Of a DNA stretch of 64,000 nucleotides, positions 11,803 through 24,700 are shown piece by piece. Origin of the DNA: Oegoconia quadripuncta (taxonomy: Eukaryota > Arthropoda > Insecta > Lepidoptera > Autostichidae). Within the stretch, counting starts at the first letter, position 1; every line of letters begins with the position of its first letter. The stretch spans positions 4,094,501 to 4,158,500 of the forward strand of contig OX438760.1 in NCBI GenBank assembly GCA_949316235.1, in the 5' to 3' direction. The notes under the pieces were generated by a model that was given only the letters and a program-made list of their open reading frames with translations, did not search any database and was not told where the DNA came from. The translations under genes and the position numbers were made by a program.

Positions 11803-12200
11803 GGGTGAAAAACTCCTGTAGGTAATTCCTGTTTACTTCTGTATCCATTCTGCAAGGCTACTACAACTTAGAGCGATTCGAGTGAGAAAGAGTCGCGTGC
11901 GACATAGTCTCAGTCTTTTGCAGCTGATTGTCTGTCGCTTGACAGCTGTCAAGTTGACCGCCAATCGGCTTTGAGAGATGAGAGTATGTCACTCGAGTCG
12001 CCTTGCTGATTACGAAAAACTTTCCACCAGGAACCATAGCCGAATTCTGCCGAAAGCTGTTGGACTTTCAGGACGGTTTGGTTTGTACGGGTACTCGAAA
12101 TTTTTTTGATCCATTCACTATGGTTCTTTGGGAAAAGTTCTTCGTAAACAAGGTGGCGTCACCAGGTAATGGGAATTACACGAATTCAAATTGACCCTGT
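11803..12200 (+). mobile_element. MITE-D, foldback element, divergent copy
   Basis: The outer ends are inverted: TACAGGGTGAA on the left, TTGACCCTGTA on the right. Inside are the family motifs AATTCCTGTTTAC and GAACCATAGCCGAATTC and the end GAATTACACGAATTCAAATT. The 63-residue frame at 12003-12194 is part of it. Other copies are near 16.3, 16.9, 20.6, 21.6, 36.0 and 46.4 kb. Confidence 0.7.
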
Positions 12201-13889
12201 ATAGTGGGGGTAGTTGTTGGAATTTATAATTTATTTAACATGTATTATGTGGGTACCCTTAAAAACTTTTTCCATGTCTTATCCATGTCATTGATGTCCA
12301 TGGCAAATTTCAGCTAGTCTTCTAGTTAAATACCTGTAATATACACAAATGTGGATTCCGTTGTGGAACTACGGAACTCTTAAAACACATTCAAAATATT
12401 CCCAAAATGGTGATAACACAAATATGAAGTGAAAGCAGTGAAAGCACTCTAAAATCATGAAGAACAAGTAAAACATTTACTATTATGTCGGGTTAGATTT
12501 AGCTCTCGATCATAAAAATTTACACGAAATAGTTTGCTAATGGACGCGCTATCGAATCTATATTGAATTAATACGTGTGAACTGTTAGTGAAGTCGATAA
12601 AATGCAATGTAACGAGTATTTGATTTTAGCTAAGTGATTGGCGAGTCTAAATCACGATTTTCTACTGCTTAAGGTAACTGCCCACTTTAAAATTTGATGT
12701 GGTGTGTTTGATGGAGGTAGTAATAGCGTTCTTGCCTCTCCGATAACAGAGTTGGCAAAGGATCTTTATGAAGTTGTGCTGGTATACGCAGGATATAGGT
12801 GTGGTGACTGCGTCACACAATATTGTATAATTGATAACTGTTATGTATAGTATAAGAAACTAGTTATAGAATTAAGTGCTTAGGTATAATGTAGTATATT
12901 GTAACATACTTTATCTAGTACATAGCATACCTACTTTAATTATTTTAAAGGAATTGTTTTCCTACGCTATTAATTTTTATGATTGTGGAGGCGCCAATTG
13001 TCTGAATAATGGCTGATTTTGCTACAACCATTTTTGTGTGCCGACAATTCTGTCTTTATGATTATTATCCTTCCGGAGCCCAGCTTTGTCGGATGAGACT
13101 ATTCTCACGCCTTCATCGTGGGCAATCCCAGATGGTAGAGTTTAGTGTTTGCGGGAAGCATTCTCCTCTGGACAGTAATTCTACGTCTGCCGCCGGTACA
13201 ACACGTTTTCCCTTTCCGTCTGAGCTTAGCTCCGGAAGCGATATCATCATAGTATTAACTTTATGGAGTCAGATGTAATAGCATCATACTTAGGCACACA
13301 TCACCAACCACCTCACATAGGTTTAGTCCTATCCTTCTGTGTGTACTCATAAATATACAACAATTAATGTTTTTGATACTGTAGAAGCTTTTGTGTCTAG
13401 GAATAATGAAGTGACATTTTAAATGGGGTGGGTGGAATAGTAGGACGCGTCGATGATTTGGTATAAAAAAATATTAAAATATATGAGTACAATAAAAGTT
13501 CAAGTATCAAGCATCTAAATCGAACTTCTCTATTTCTCCATTATTTATAATATGAAATATTAGGTACCATAACAATCCATATCCAACAAATTGTAAGTTA
13601 AAACATTAACGTAACATAAATGCACATCAGATTATATAATGTAGGAAACTATAGGTTAATAATTATTGTAATGTACTGCGACATAGACATACCAGCAGTA
13701 ATACTGCTCATTTTAAGAGTGCATGAACAATTTATGAAAGCAACTGTTTGTGTCTGAAATAAATAAATAAAATAAAAATTAACTTTTTTAACACTTTCGC
13801 GGACACTGAACGCCTATAGACGTAATAACAATAAAACCTCTATTTTGTCTGGTTCACTGTGCGTGAAAGTGTTAATATTCAAACTATGC
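12201..13889. other. Stretch without recognised features
   Basis: No repeat family of this window and no supported gene. An 89-residue frame at 13009-13278 lies in locally GC-richer sequence but has no recognisable motif on either strand. Confidence 0.4.
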
Positions 13890-14040
13890 CGGTGGCCTAA
13901 AGACACCGACTGTCAGGTGGCCACTAATAGTCTGACAAAAATCCACTAATCCGGACTGGGCCCTTGTACCTGTCTCTTCTATTAGAGGAGGTTGTGCCCC
14001 GGTAGTGGAGACGTTGAAAGCTGTTCGTGATGATGATGAC
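13890..14040 (+). repeat. Repeat G, retroposon fragment
   Basis: The segment (CTGTCAGGTGGCCACTAATAG ... CCACTAATCCGGACTGGGCC ... GATGATGATGA) matches pieces at 22205-22355, 31200-31550 and, inverted, 27770-27850 and 42140-42368. It ends in a (GAT)n-like tail just upstream of the 14.1 kb exon. Confidence 0.6.
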
Positions 14041-14164
14041 CTACCTAGAAAGTCCAATCGGCCGCCGATAGAATGTTCACAATTTAGCCTACGATTACAA
14101 ACGACAAACTATTCGTGCGTGCTAAACACAAATTATAACAATATATTTATCTTGTTTCAGGACA

Positions 14165-16738
14165 ATGACGGTGAAGAAGTCGGCCCGGTGCGGCGGCTTC
14201 GCCGCCATCGTGGCGCGCCAGAAGCTCCACAATGCGAACCAACAGCTCGACATCCTCACCATCACGAAACCCCCTCAGCAATCCTTTAACATCATCGTCG
14301 GTTTCAACGAGAAAGATCAACTTCAACTCCTCACGAAAGATGAGACGAATGACGATGAGAAACTGAAGATGATCAAAGACTACCACCAGCTAAAGACGAC
14401 GAAACAAGAGAACATATCAATAGACGACGTAACGAATTGCGCCAACATCGAGAACTATCCAAACTGCGAGAACACTCTAGTCTTTTACGTAACCAAAAAC
14501 CTGAATAAAGAAGCGATTGCCCTCAAATTCGAGAACGAGCAGGATTTCAAAAGAATATACTTCACTTATAAATATTTCAAAATGCGTAACCGTTTGACGA
14601 AGAACACAAATAACTACTCGAGCAACGAGAATCTGTTTTCGAAGAAGAAATACGAGGTGTTTCAGAACAGGAAGAATAGTATCGATGACTACAGTCTATA
14701 CGATAAGGGGAAAGAATACGATTTATTGCAAACCACGGACCATGATGGTCTCACGCATATATCGGTACAGCAAAAGCTAAATTCGCGGTTCGATCAACCC
14801 ATGAGTTTAATTGGTATTCGAAACGATGGTGACAATGGGGAGATTGATAGCATAATATACACTGATATTGACATCCCTGCTAAACCTGACAGGAAAAGAT
14901 TATTTCACAAAAAGCCTAAAGCACCACCTCCACCAATTTCCAATAAAGATCCTCCCAAGGTATTAAAAGGAGAATTTGTTCGTGTGAATGTTGAAAGAGC
15001 TCCAGACGTAATTCCAAAGGATAATAAACTAAACAAAATCCCGGATATCCTAATGTTTAGAGATACTAAACCGAAAAGGAGTAGTCCAACAAGCAATCTC
15101 TGGTCGGCGAGTAATAAAGGTGAGTTAATAAATATTTTACTTTTGCATACGAGTAACTAGACAGACCAATCATAGAAATCACCATAAATGCAATAAGGTG
15201 CATAATCATAGAATACAGGGTGTAAAAATAAGCTACACAAGCAATTACTTGGTTAATTTAAAAGATATTTCAATACTTTATGCTTCTATCGAATTACATT
15301 ACCTGCTGCATGAAATGACATACGTTAAATCATTTGTAATATTTTGTCGCCATCCACACCGTTTATTCCGTCTATTCACGCCGTCATTGGATAAATTACA
15401 ATTTCTTTTTATTAAATATAGAATAAAGCAAAAAAGTCGCTCTGATCTGCATTCGAGAAGCCTAAAAGGTAATTATAATTAATACCTGAATAGGTTCATT
15501 CTCCAGAATTCGTTATTAATAAAAAAAGTGGGCGTTTTTATTAAAAAGTTTAAATTCTCGATTTTTTTTTTATGAACGACGGGTTGGTACTTGTCCTCAA
15601 TCACACCTGATTTTAAGTGAAGATGAGGTCGGAGGTAATAAATAATCATCAAGGTGAATAGTAATAATAAAATAATCGTATTATACTTATTTGTGCATAA
15701 AAAAAATACACAACTTCGATACTGTCCCTTTTTTTTACAACTATTGCCACTTCAGTAAAAACATTACCCTCCTTCTTGCTCACTTGAGTATAAACAGTAT
15801 CCGAAGTAGCTAACAACAATAGAAGTCACCAGTGGTTTTCTACCAACCATCTATCATGGGAAACAATAGCTAAGGTAATTTTATGTTTTATTTACGAAGT
15901 GCCTAGTTCTTAACACGAAGGTAATTTCGAATGACAATTGAAATGGCATTGATAGGCTTAAATAGTAGCTTGTTTATTTGGAAACGCTTTATTGTACAAA
16001 AACGCTATACATTAATTTTACGTAGATAGAGAGTTTAGGTACGACGGCGGACTTCTCCCATTGAATGATTTCTTCCATACAACCAATCATCTAGTCCCAA
16101 ACTAAGCAAAGCTTGTGCTATGGATACTAGATAACGGATAAATATACATAAATATTTATATAAACATCCAAAACTCGGGAATAAATGTTCGTATTCATCA
16201 CACAAACATTAACCCCTTGCGGGATTCGAACCCGCAACCTTTTGGTATAGTGGTCAGAGTTGGTAACCACCACACCAAACAGGTCGTCAAAGTAAACCAT
16301 ACTGAAACCACCTTTAGTATAGAAATCTAATAATTTTCGCCCGGTGATTCCTCTACTGGTTACGAACAACTTTCGACTAGGAACCATAGCCGAATTCAAC
16401 CGAAAATTGTTGTACTTCCATACTAAAGGTGGTTTCAGAATGGTTTACTTTATTTAAGGTAATCGAAAATTTTTGATAAATAAATAAAAATACTTTTATT
16501 TCTCCTGTAACAGTATATAATAGTATTGAGGCATCCCCAGAGAGTAAACTATAATACTCGTGTTGGGGTTGACTCGCTCGTTCCCCGGACATAATTGGCG
16601 GAGCTTAGAAAAATAAAACTCTAACAAAAAACAAAAATTTAAACATAAATAAAAGAAAAATACTCATTTTAAGTTTTCTATGCGTTGCCGATTGTGCTTG
16701 TGTGTGTGTGTGTGCGCGTGTGTGCGTGTGTGTGTGCG

Positions 16739-16834
<96 letters not shown>

Positions 16835-19800
16835 TTAGCGATTGGACTATGGTTCCTTGTGGAAAGTTGTTCGCAATAAGGAGTGGAATCACCAGTAAAC
16901 AGGAATTACACGAATTCAATTTCACCATGTAGGTATATGATTCGTGTAATTTCGATTAACTGGTGACGCCATACTTGCTTACGAAAAACCTTCCTCAAGG
17001 AATCATAGTCTCATTCGAAAAAAGTTTTCGATTACCCATACAAAGTTAAACCATTCTCAAAACCACCTTTAGAATGGATGTCCAACAATTTTCGACTGAA
17101 TTGCAATGTTCCTAGTGGAAAGTTGTTCGTAATCAGGCGTGTAGTCACAAGTAAACAGGAAGTACACGAATTAAATATCACCCTTTGTTTTTTTTTATGC
17201 ACAACGGGTTAGCACTTGACCTCAATCACACTTGATGTTAAGTGAAGATGAGGCCGAAGGCGGAACCATATACTGACCTGAAAACCGACGCTCCTTTTCT
17301 TTCGTTAAACTATTCTTCAGTCATGGTCCATCTAAGATAATTTTCTAAACTAATCAAACTTTTTTTATGCACAACGGGTTAGAACTTGACCTCAATCACA
17401 CTTGATGTTAAATGAAGATGAGGCCGAAGGCGGAAGCGTACTGACCCGGAAACCCCAACATATTTGGGGGACTGGCTATCTTATCTCTGACAACCGGAAC
17501 ACAACAATGCTATTAACATTGCTGTTTGGTGGTAGATTTATATTGTAGTATATTGATAACTTTGCCTTATTTCGGTGTTTAACCGTAGCGTAATGGTTTA
17601 CTGCAACATAAACGCATATCGCTTAGTCAGCGCCAATACCTATGTATTATATACCTACGCTTGTTACTGATTAAAGGGCATTGTTAGTGTAACATCTCTA
17701 TAGACAACTAGTCTTATTCATGGAACCTTCCGTCCTCGACGTAACTACCAACCATCCTAAATCACCACAATATAAGATGGTGGTATCTAGCCAGGCGGAC
17801 ATTTTTAGGCCACCAACGTTGCTATACAACGAGGTAACGCTGTCAATCTTTTGGGCACCCTCCCACATGGTATGGATCTCGAACACGTTTTCTCCTTATC
17901 ATAATCATGGAGAAAACGTGTTCTAGTCTGTATCCGTTCTTTTGAATCCAAAATTATTCTTTTTTTTATTTCTTGTAAATAACTCTTTTTTTTAATGAAC
18001 GTAAATATTATTTTGTTAGTTGGTTGGTGTAGTGGATAGTGACCCTGTCAGCGAAACCAACGGTTGCGGGTTAGAATCCCGCGAGCGGTAAATGTTTGTG
18101 TGATGAATACGAATATTTATTCCCGAGTCATGGATGTTTATATAAATATTTATGTATCTAGTATCCATAGCACAAGCTTTGCTTAGTTTGGGACTAGATG
18201 ATTGGTGTAAGTGTCCCAAATATTTATTTATTTATTATTATTATTATTTAAACTTTTTAAATGACCCAAGAAACCTCTCCGTTCGTTTAAATGAATACTT
18301 ACGAATAAACTTAGATAACATTACGACATTTCATCAATCAATGTTTTAATAAATGAGACGTTATCTTCAAATTGCCTTTGACCCGTACATGCAAGGTACT
18401 CATCCCATATCTAAAGTTCAACTGACATACATACATTCAGTATTACTTTCGACAGTTTGTAGTCGGTGTATTGGTCAAGTACATATCTGACCAGAGGTCG
18501 TCGGGTTACATGTGTACGAGAATATTTTACAAATACAGATATGCTATATGTGCTTTTGTTGTGTTATTTCGGCACGTAAAAAGAATAGTTTTCGTGAAAA
18601 GCGACTGAGGGACTTTCCACCAAAAAACGTCTACAGTCTTGCACTTTTTAACAGCGATGAGCCCATCTCCTGTCTGTACTCTGTATAGTTTAGTTTACTT
18701 TATTTTATGTATTAACTAAACTTTTTTTACACACATGATATGAAGTCTGCTTCCCGAACTAGGTAGACACCTGTATCTCAGGAATCAGTATAGTATAGTA
18801 TTTCGAATATGAACCGTTGACGTTGGGCAAGCATTAATCTTTTGGAACAGACGCTTTAGTTTGGGATTACTCTGACCATAAAGGTCGTGGACCTTATGTA
18901 TGTATGTATATACGAATTGTTTTTGGATACGTGAAAAAATTCACGGCAATAATATAGATATAGTATAACGAAGGGAAAAGGAAAATTGTCACTGCTAATT
19001 AGGCTTTACAAGTTAATGAATAATAGTCGAAAAACTTATAAAATGTACTTTCCGTTGAAATATATTTTTCAAACAACTAAATGTCTCCTAAATCATCGTA
19101 TTATGAAGGGCAACTACGGGACTCTATACTGCGCGAGGCCCACGCACTTGGCCGGTTTTTTATACCAAAATAATGAATGAATGACAATGTGTACTATCAA
19201 TGGTCCAGTGCAATGTGCGTTAACTGGATGTATTCAAGCCAAGGCCGTGGGCCATCGCCTTCAGCCTTGCATAATGCGGTCGTTCACTCCTGCTCGAAAT
19301 TATAAGGGCCCAAACCGATGTTACTATAGTGACGCGCGACTTTTTTCTCATGAAATATCGAAACGAAACAGTGAAGCCTCTACTTCCGTAGTAGGTACCT
19401 ACTATCACTAAAAGATTAGATTTAGATTATGAAAATAAATTAAACGGTGGCGACAGTGTAACTTGAAATGAAATAAAAGCAGTCGCAGCACCCATCGATT
19501 CCATCCATCGAGCATTCATTTCTTTAAATGTTTTAGTAAGTTTGTAGTACATTTCTAAGGTTGCGGAATAGATATTTGCGGATAGACTTATGCACTCATT
19601 TTATGACAATAGAACTTATGCCCCCATTTTCAAACGGACGTGTTTCGCAGATACAGGTACATAAGTACAAGGGACAGTGTCCCTAATCACCAATCGGCAA
19701 ATTTCAAGTGGGCACGTGTAAACTAAGCACTCGCCACTGTACTTCCACTCACTACTGCACTAAACACTGTATGTATGTAAATTGGGCTCTATTAACTGAT

Positions 19801-21733
19801 CCGATAAGAAATAAATATAGCGATAAATCATGTGTTATTTCTTTAAAATAAATTAACTTAAATTTAAATTACACTATATTATTTTTCTAATAATAATAAC
19901 ACAACTAAGGCTATCTGAGGTTACAATTGGAAGTCGCGATTTGTGATACGAGAATAATAATCGCCTTGTATGTTTGAGACCTAAGGAAAACAATAGACAA
20001 TCTGCTGAGACTTTTAACGGAAAGGTCAACTCTACTATTTTCCTTTTCGTAATTATTTTCTTTTTTAACTGAACCCTAGAAATTAATAGTGAGTTAAGTG
20101 CTTTTTGTTTAGGTAGAAAGAAATCGTAGGCTAATATGTAATGAATGTGCAACAGATGGTTAATTTACTCCTATTTTAGGTTCAAGCCTATACAAGAGAA
20201 AAGGTTAAAACTTAAAACATTAAGAATTTTTTTCCGTCCACCTTCCTTTAGTTTGATGAATACTTAACATAATATTACTATACCTATACTACGGCGAGTG
20301 AAATGTAGAATTGGAAAGAATATTTTCAAAAGTGACATATTAGACGTGCACGTTTCAACGGAGATGTGTTCACCCCCTTTCTCTGCCTGTATTTCGATAA
20401 GGTTAATCGTGCGTGGATGTTGTAGAAAGAAAAGAGTTTAAGTTTGGAATATTTATGACTACCCCATTTGGGATAAAGGTCGTGATATAATATGTATCTG
20501 TATACATATTGAATTTGAATTCGTGTAAGTCCCATCAACTGGTGACGCCACTCTTGATTACGAACAACTTTCCCCAAAGAACCATAGAATTCTGAACCAC
20601 CTTCAATGTAATCGAAAATTTTGTTTCGAAGTCGACTCTGATCCTCGAGGAAAGTTTTTCGTAAGCAATGGCGTCACCAGTTAATCGAAATTACACGATA
20701 CAAATTCATGTAATTCGTGTAATTCCTGTTTACTGGTGATTCCACTCCATATTACGAACAACTTTCCGCAAGGAACCATAGTCCAATTCGATAAAAAAAA
20801 TTCGATTACCTTATACAAAGTAAACCATCCTGAAACCACCTTTATTATGGAAGTCTTAACAATTTTCGCCTGAATTCAGCTATGGTTTCTAGTGGAAAAT
20901 TGTTCGTGATCAGGAGTGGAGTCATCAGGAAACAGGAATTACACGAATTAAATTTCTCCGTGTATAGGAAATGTATGTATGAATAGTGAATAATATATCA
21001 TATATTTTATACATACATAGGTATATTTTGCAATACTAATAAATGTAATAAATAATCTCATAGTAATTAACCGTTGCATGGAATGTGAAGGCATTTCTTT
21101 TGATTTCTTAATTATAATTATAAATACTGATTGCATTTTAATAACTACGTAAACAGAAACAATAAATTGTATCTAGCTTACGCAACAGTAGAGAAAGAGG
21201 CGTAAAAGAAGCAATTCATTCGCCGTGAATAAGTTATTTCACGTCATAATATTCAGCATTTCATCAGGACGCAATGCTGAATATTTATTCCAAATGGTTG
21301 TGGTCAGAGATATCCCAAACATTAGCGTTTGGGTGACCCAAATATTAAAAGTTCAATGCTTGAAACAACATCCACAGTTTACCTTTCAAAGAATTGAAAA
21401 TGAAGGATCATAAAATCTACTTCGAAAAGTTCACTTTCCGAAAGATCTCATTCCTGAAAAATGCACTAACCGTCAATGTGTATGCGTAGTCCCAATATAG
21501 GCAAAAATTTCTCAAGGAACCATAGTCGAATTCGATCAAAAAATTTTCGAATACCCATACAAAGTAAACCATTAGAATACCACATTTAGTGTGGAAGTCC
21601 AATAATATGTTTATAACTCTATGTTTCCCCTTCACTATTGTTATTTCCTATGTTGGGTTTGCTGGAAGATATCTCTTTTAGGGATCTTACTCTTAAGTAT
21701 CACTGTAATTGTTTTCTGTGTATGCAATAGAGT

Positions 21734-21765
<32 letters not shown>

Positions 21766-24700
21766 TTCGGCTGAATTTGGCTGTGGTTCCTACTGGAAAG
21801 TTGTTCGTAATCAGGATCGAAGTCACCAGTAAACAAAAAACACACGAATTAAATTTCACCCTTTATATACAAAGAGTTAATATTCGTAACATGCATCACA
21901 CAAACATTTACCCCTAGTAGGCTTTGAACCCACAACCATCGTTTGTAGCGGTCACTATACCCACTCAATCGGTCATCCAATAGAGAAGGAACGGCATCAG
22001 AATGCAAGACAAGAGCCACATTCGCTAATGTATGCTATGCAAATGGAAAGCAAATATCCGCGATCCGGCTTCATTGGACAAACAATGCTCATTTGTTTTG
22101 CGGCCCTTACTCACATAGATGCACAGACGGTCGTAAAGACTCATAATGTTTGTACCTATACAAGATGAAAGTTGACCTAGTAGAAATATAACTTAAAAAA
22201 ATATATATTTATTAAATCAAGTTCAGGGTTAGGTGGCCACACCTCTGCTACCAATTTGCACTAGGCCCGCTTGGTGGATTAAGACTCATACCCTCTCCCA
22301 GTGAGAGGAAGCTGTGTCCAATAATGGCGACGTTTAAGGCTGTTGATGATGAAACCAAGTTCTATATCAATACAATTACTTGAAAATTTAGAACACTCCT
22401 GAGAAAACAAAGTGGTCAGTGTAGTGGCTAGAAACTCTGCTGCTATACCAAAAGGTCGCGGGTTCGATTCCCGCTAGGGGCACTGTTTGTACGATGAATA
22501 CGGACATGTGTACCCGAGTTATGAATGTTTTTCATTTATATATGTATTTATTTACAAAATAAAAATGTATTTGTGTAGTGTATCAACCATCTGGTATCCA
22601 CAACACAAGCCTACGAGTAGTTGCTTAGTGTGGAACTAGATGGCGCGTGTCCAAGGATTAAAAATATAAAAAAATTATTACACAATCTAGATAGACTAAA
22701 CCAACTGTGTTAAAAGTTAAATAACTTTGCAACGGCTTAACCGATTTTCATCCAACATATCTCCTCGTTTAGTATTTAATATAAAAAAAGCCACACTCGA
22801 ATCGGACAGTGCATTACTGAGATACGTCCGGTCAATGATTGGACGCTGTCATAAAAATAGGACAGGATCGTAAAAATAAATACTGCTTTCCCATATTGTC
22901 TGAACCTTACTTAAGAGGGGTCATCCCTCACGGCATTCCATACTCAAGCCCAAATTTTTCGAAATGAATAGACCGAATTTGCTAAAATTTATACAGATAA
23001 ACAGAATAACATAGATCAAAAAAGTTAGCAGAAAAACATTTTCAAAATATATTTAACTCTACTGTACCCTAGCTATATTTAACTCACTGTACAATAATGT
23101 GGAGAAAAATAAATAAATGATTGATGATCGATTCATAAAAAAAAAAAAAAAATATCGAATTTAAAAATATCATCATCAGTTCGTAAACATCCCACTACAG
23201 GGCTATAGACCTTCCCTCATATTGAGGGAGTATGGGCCATAGTCCGCCACCCTGACCCAGTGCGGGTTGGTGACTTGAAAGAATACCTATTGCATTTTTT
23301 TGTGTTATTATTGAAATCTTAAAATCACTCTAATTTAGTTGTTCTACGTTATTCGATAGCCGTTCACATGGTAATACGCATATTTTCTATAGGTACAAGT
23401 GGACGTGTGCTTGGTCTTATCCGACAGTGCTCAATACTCTAAATTTTATGTTTTATAAACACACACATATAGACACCTAGAATGTTTTACGTTAATTCTG
23501 CTGTGCCGGGTCCTCTGGACCAAACGACTACGTTTCTTCTTTGACGACTCATCCTACCTTCAACTTTTCCTTCCAAAATCCCCATTATATAATAAATAAT
23601 AATAATAAATAACTATTTCGGACACTTTCACCAATCATTTAGTCCCAAACTAAGTAAAGCTTGTACTATGGATACTAGATAACGGATAAACATATATAAA
23701 TATTTATGGAAATATCCATGACTCAGGAATAAATGTTCATATTCATCACACAATTGGTTTCGCTGACAGGGTCACTGTCCACTACACCAATCGGTCGTCT
23801 ATATATTTCCCTTGTCGCAATAGTATCTTCAAGTTCCTTTAAAATATGTTTTACCTAGATATAACGAGCGTGTTGACATGCAGGCAGGTTGATTGCTTCT
23901 TGTTTACACCGCAAACGTCTGCAAATAGATGTGACATCCTTGTAAGGAACCTTGTGAAATTCGGTTCGCAGAGCGTAGAGCAGAATACAATTCAGAAGGT
24001 ACATAGTTACAGGTACAGAAACTGTAATCTGAAGGGTCGAAGTTACTAACCAACATTACACACATGACCTGACACGATATGGTCGCCTCCGTGGCTCAAT
24101 TATAGACAGCACAGGGTTTACGAAGGTCATGGGTTCGATACCCATAGCGGGATACATGTTTAGTACTCGGTTTGGCTGTTGGTAGGGCATTTTAAATGTC
24201 CGCCTGGCTAGGTACCACCATCTTATCTAAGTCTGCCTCCAAATAGCATTGTTGTGTTCTGATTGTCAGAGATGAGATAGGCAGTCTCCCAAATAAGATG
24301 GGGTTCCAGAAGCATATTTCGATTCAATATAGATTTATTTTTATGGAATCTCTGTAGAAAGCTCAAAAGAAAAAGCTCGACAACTCTCTGCAACTTTAAC
24401 TAACCTGTGTACCAACATACCGCGATGAGGTCCGTTGCCGTCACGTACGCTTGCTAGCCATAAGCGCAGGCGCAGAGCGGCAGCGAAATTAAGCAATTTC
24501 GTGTTTGCGCGCCAAACGAGACTATTTGGGTAAGAGAGGTCAGGGAGATGAGCTAGCTCGTTAGGTGGAACCTGCTGGTTAGTGATGTCATGTCGCAGAA
24601 TTATTGTCAAAACTGGAATGTTATAAACTTACATCATAGAGAATCTGCGAAAATGTCTTTTCATATTTTGCAAGCATGCAGTTATAATTAAGTCTATTTG

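Noticed and set aside
13009..13278. 89-residue frame upstream of the adaptor-like gene, considered as a 5' coding exon
   Set aside because: Ends in a stop before any donor that would splice to 14161 in phase; no similarity to the downstream protein's style.
14005..14289. 94-residue frame overlapping the 14161 exon
   Set aside because: Reads through the acceptor in another frame; the 331-codon frame and its splice junction explain the coding signal.
16605..16928. Open frames of 60-107 residues on both strands over the TG tracts (also 55940-56316)
   Set aside because: Alternating Val-Cys or Thr-His repeats are simply the microsatellite translated.
21247..21282. MicroRNA precursor
   Set aside because: Only 13 paired bases with a 12-base loop; too short for a pre-miRNA stem. 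The 17881-17923 hairpin was set aside as a miRNA for the same reason.
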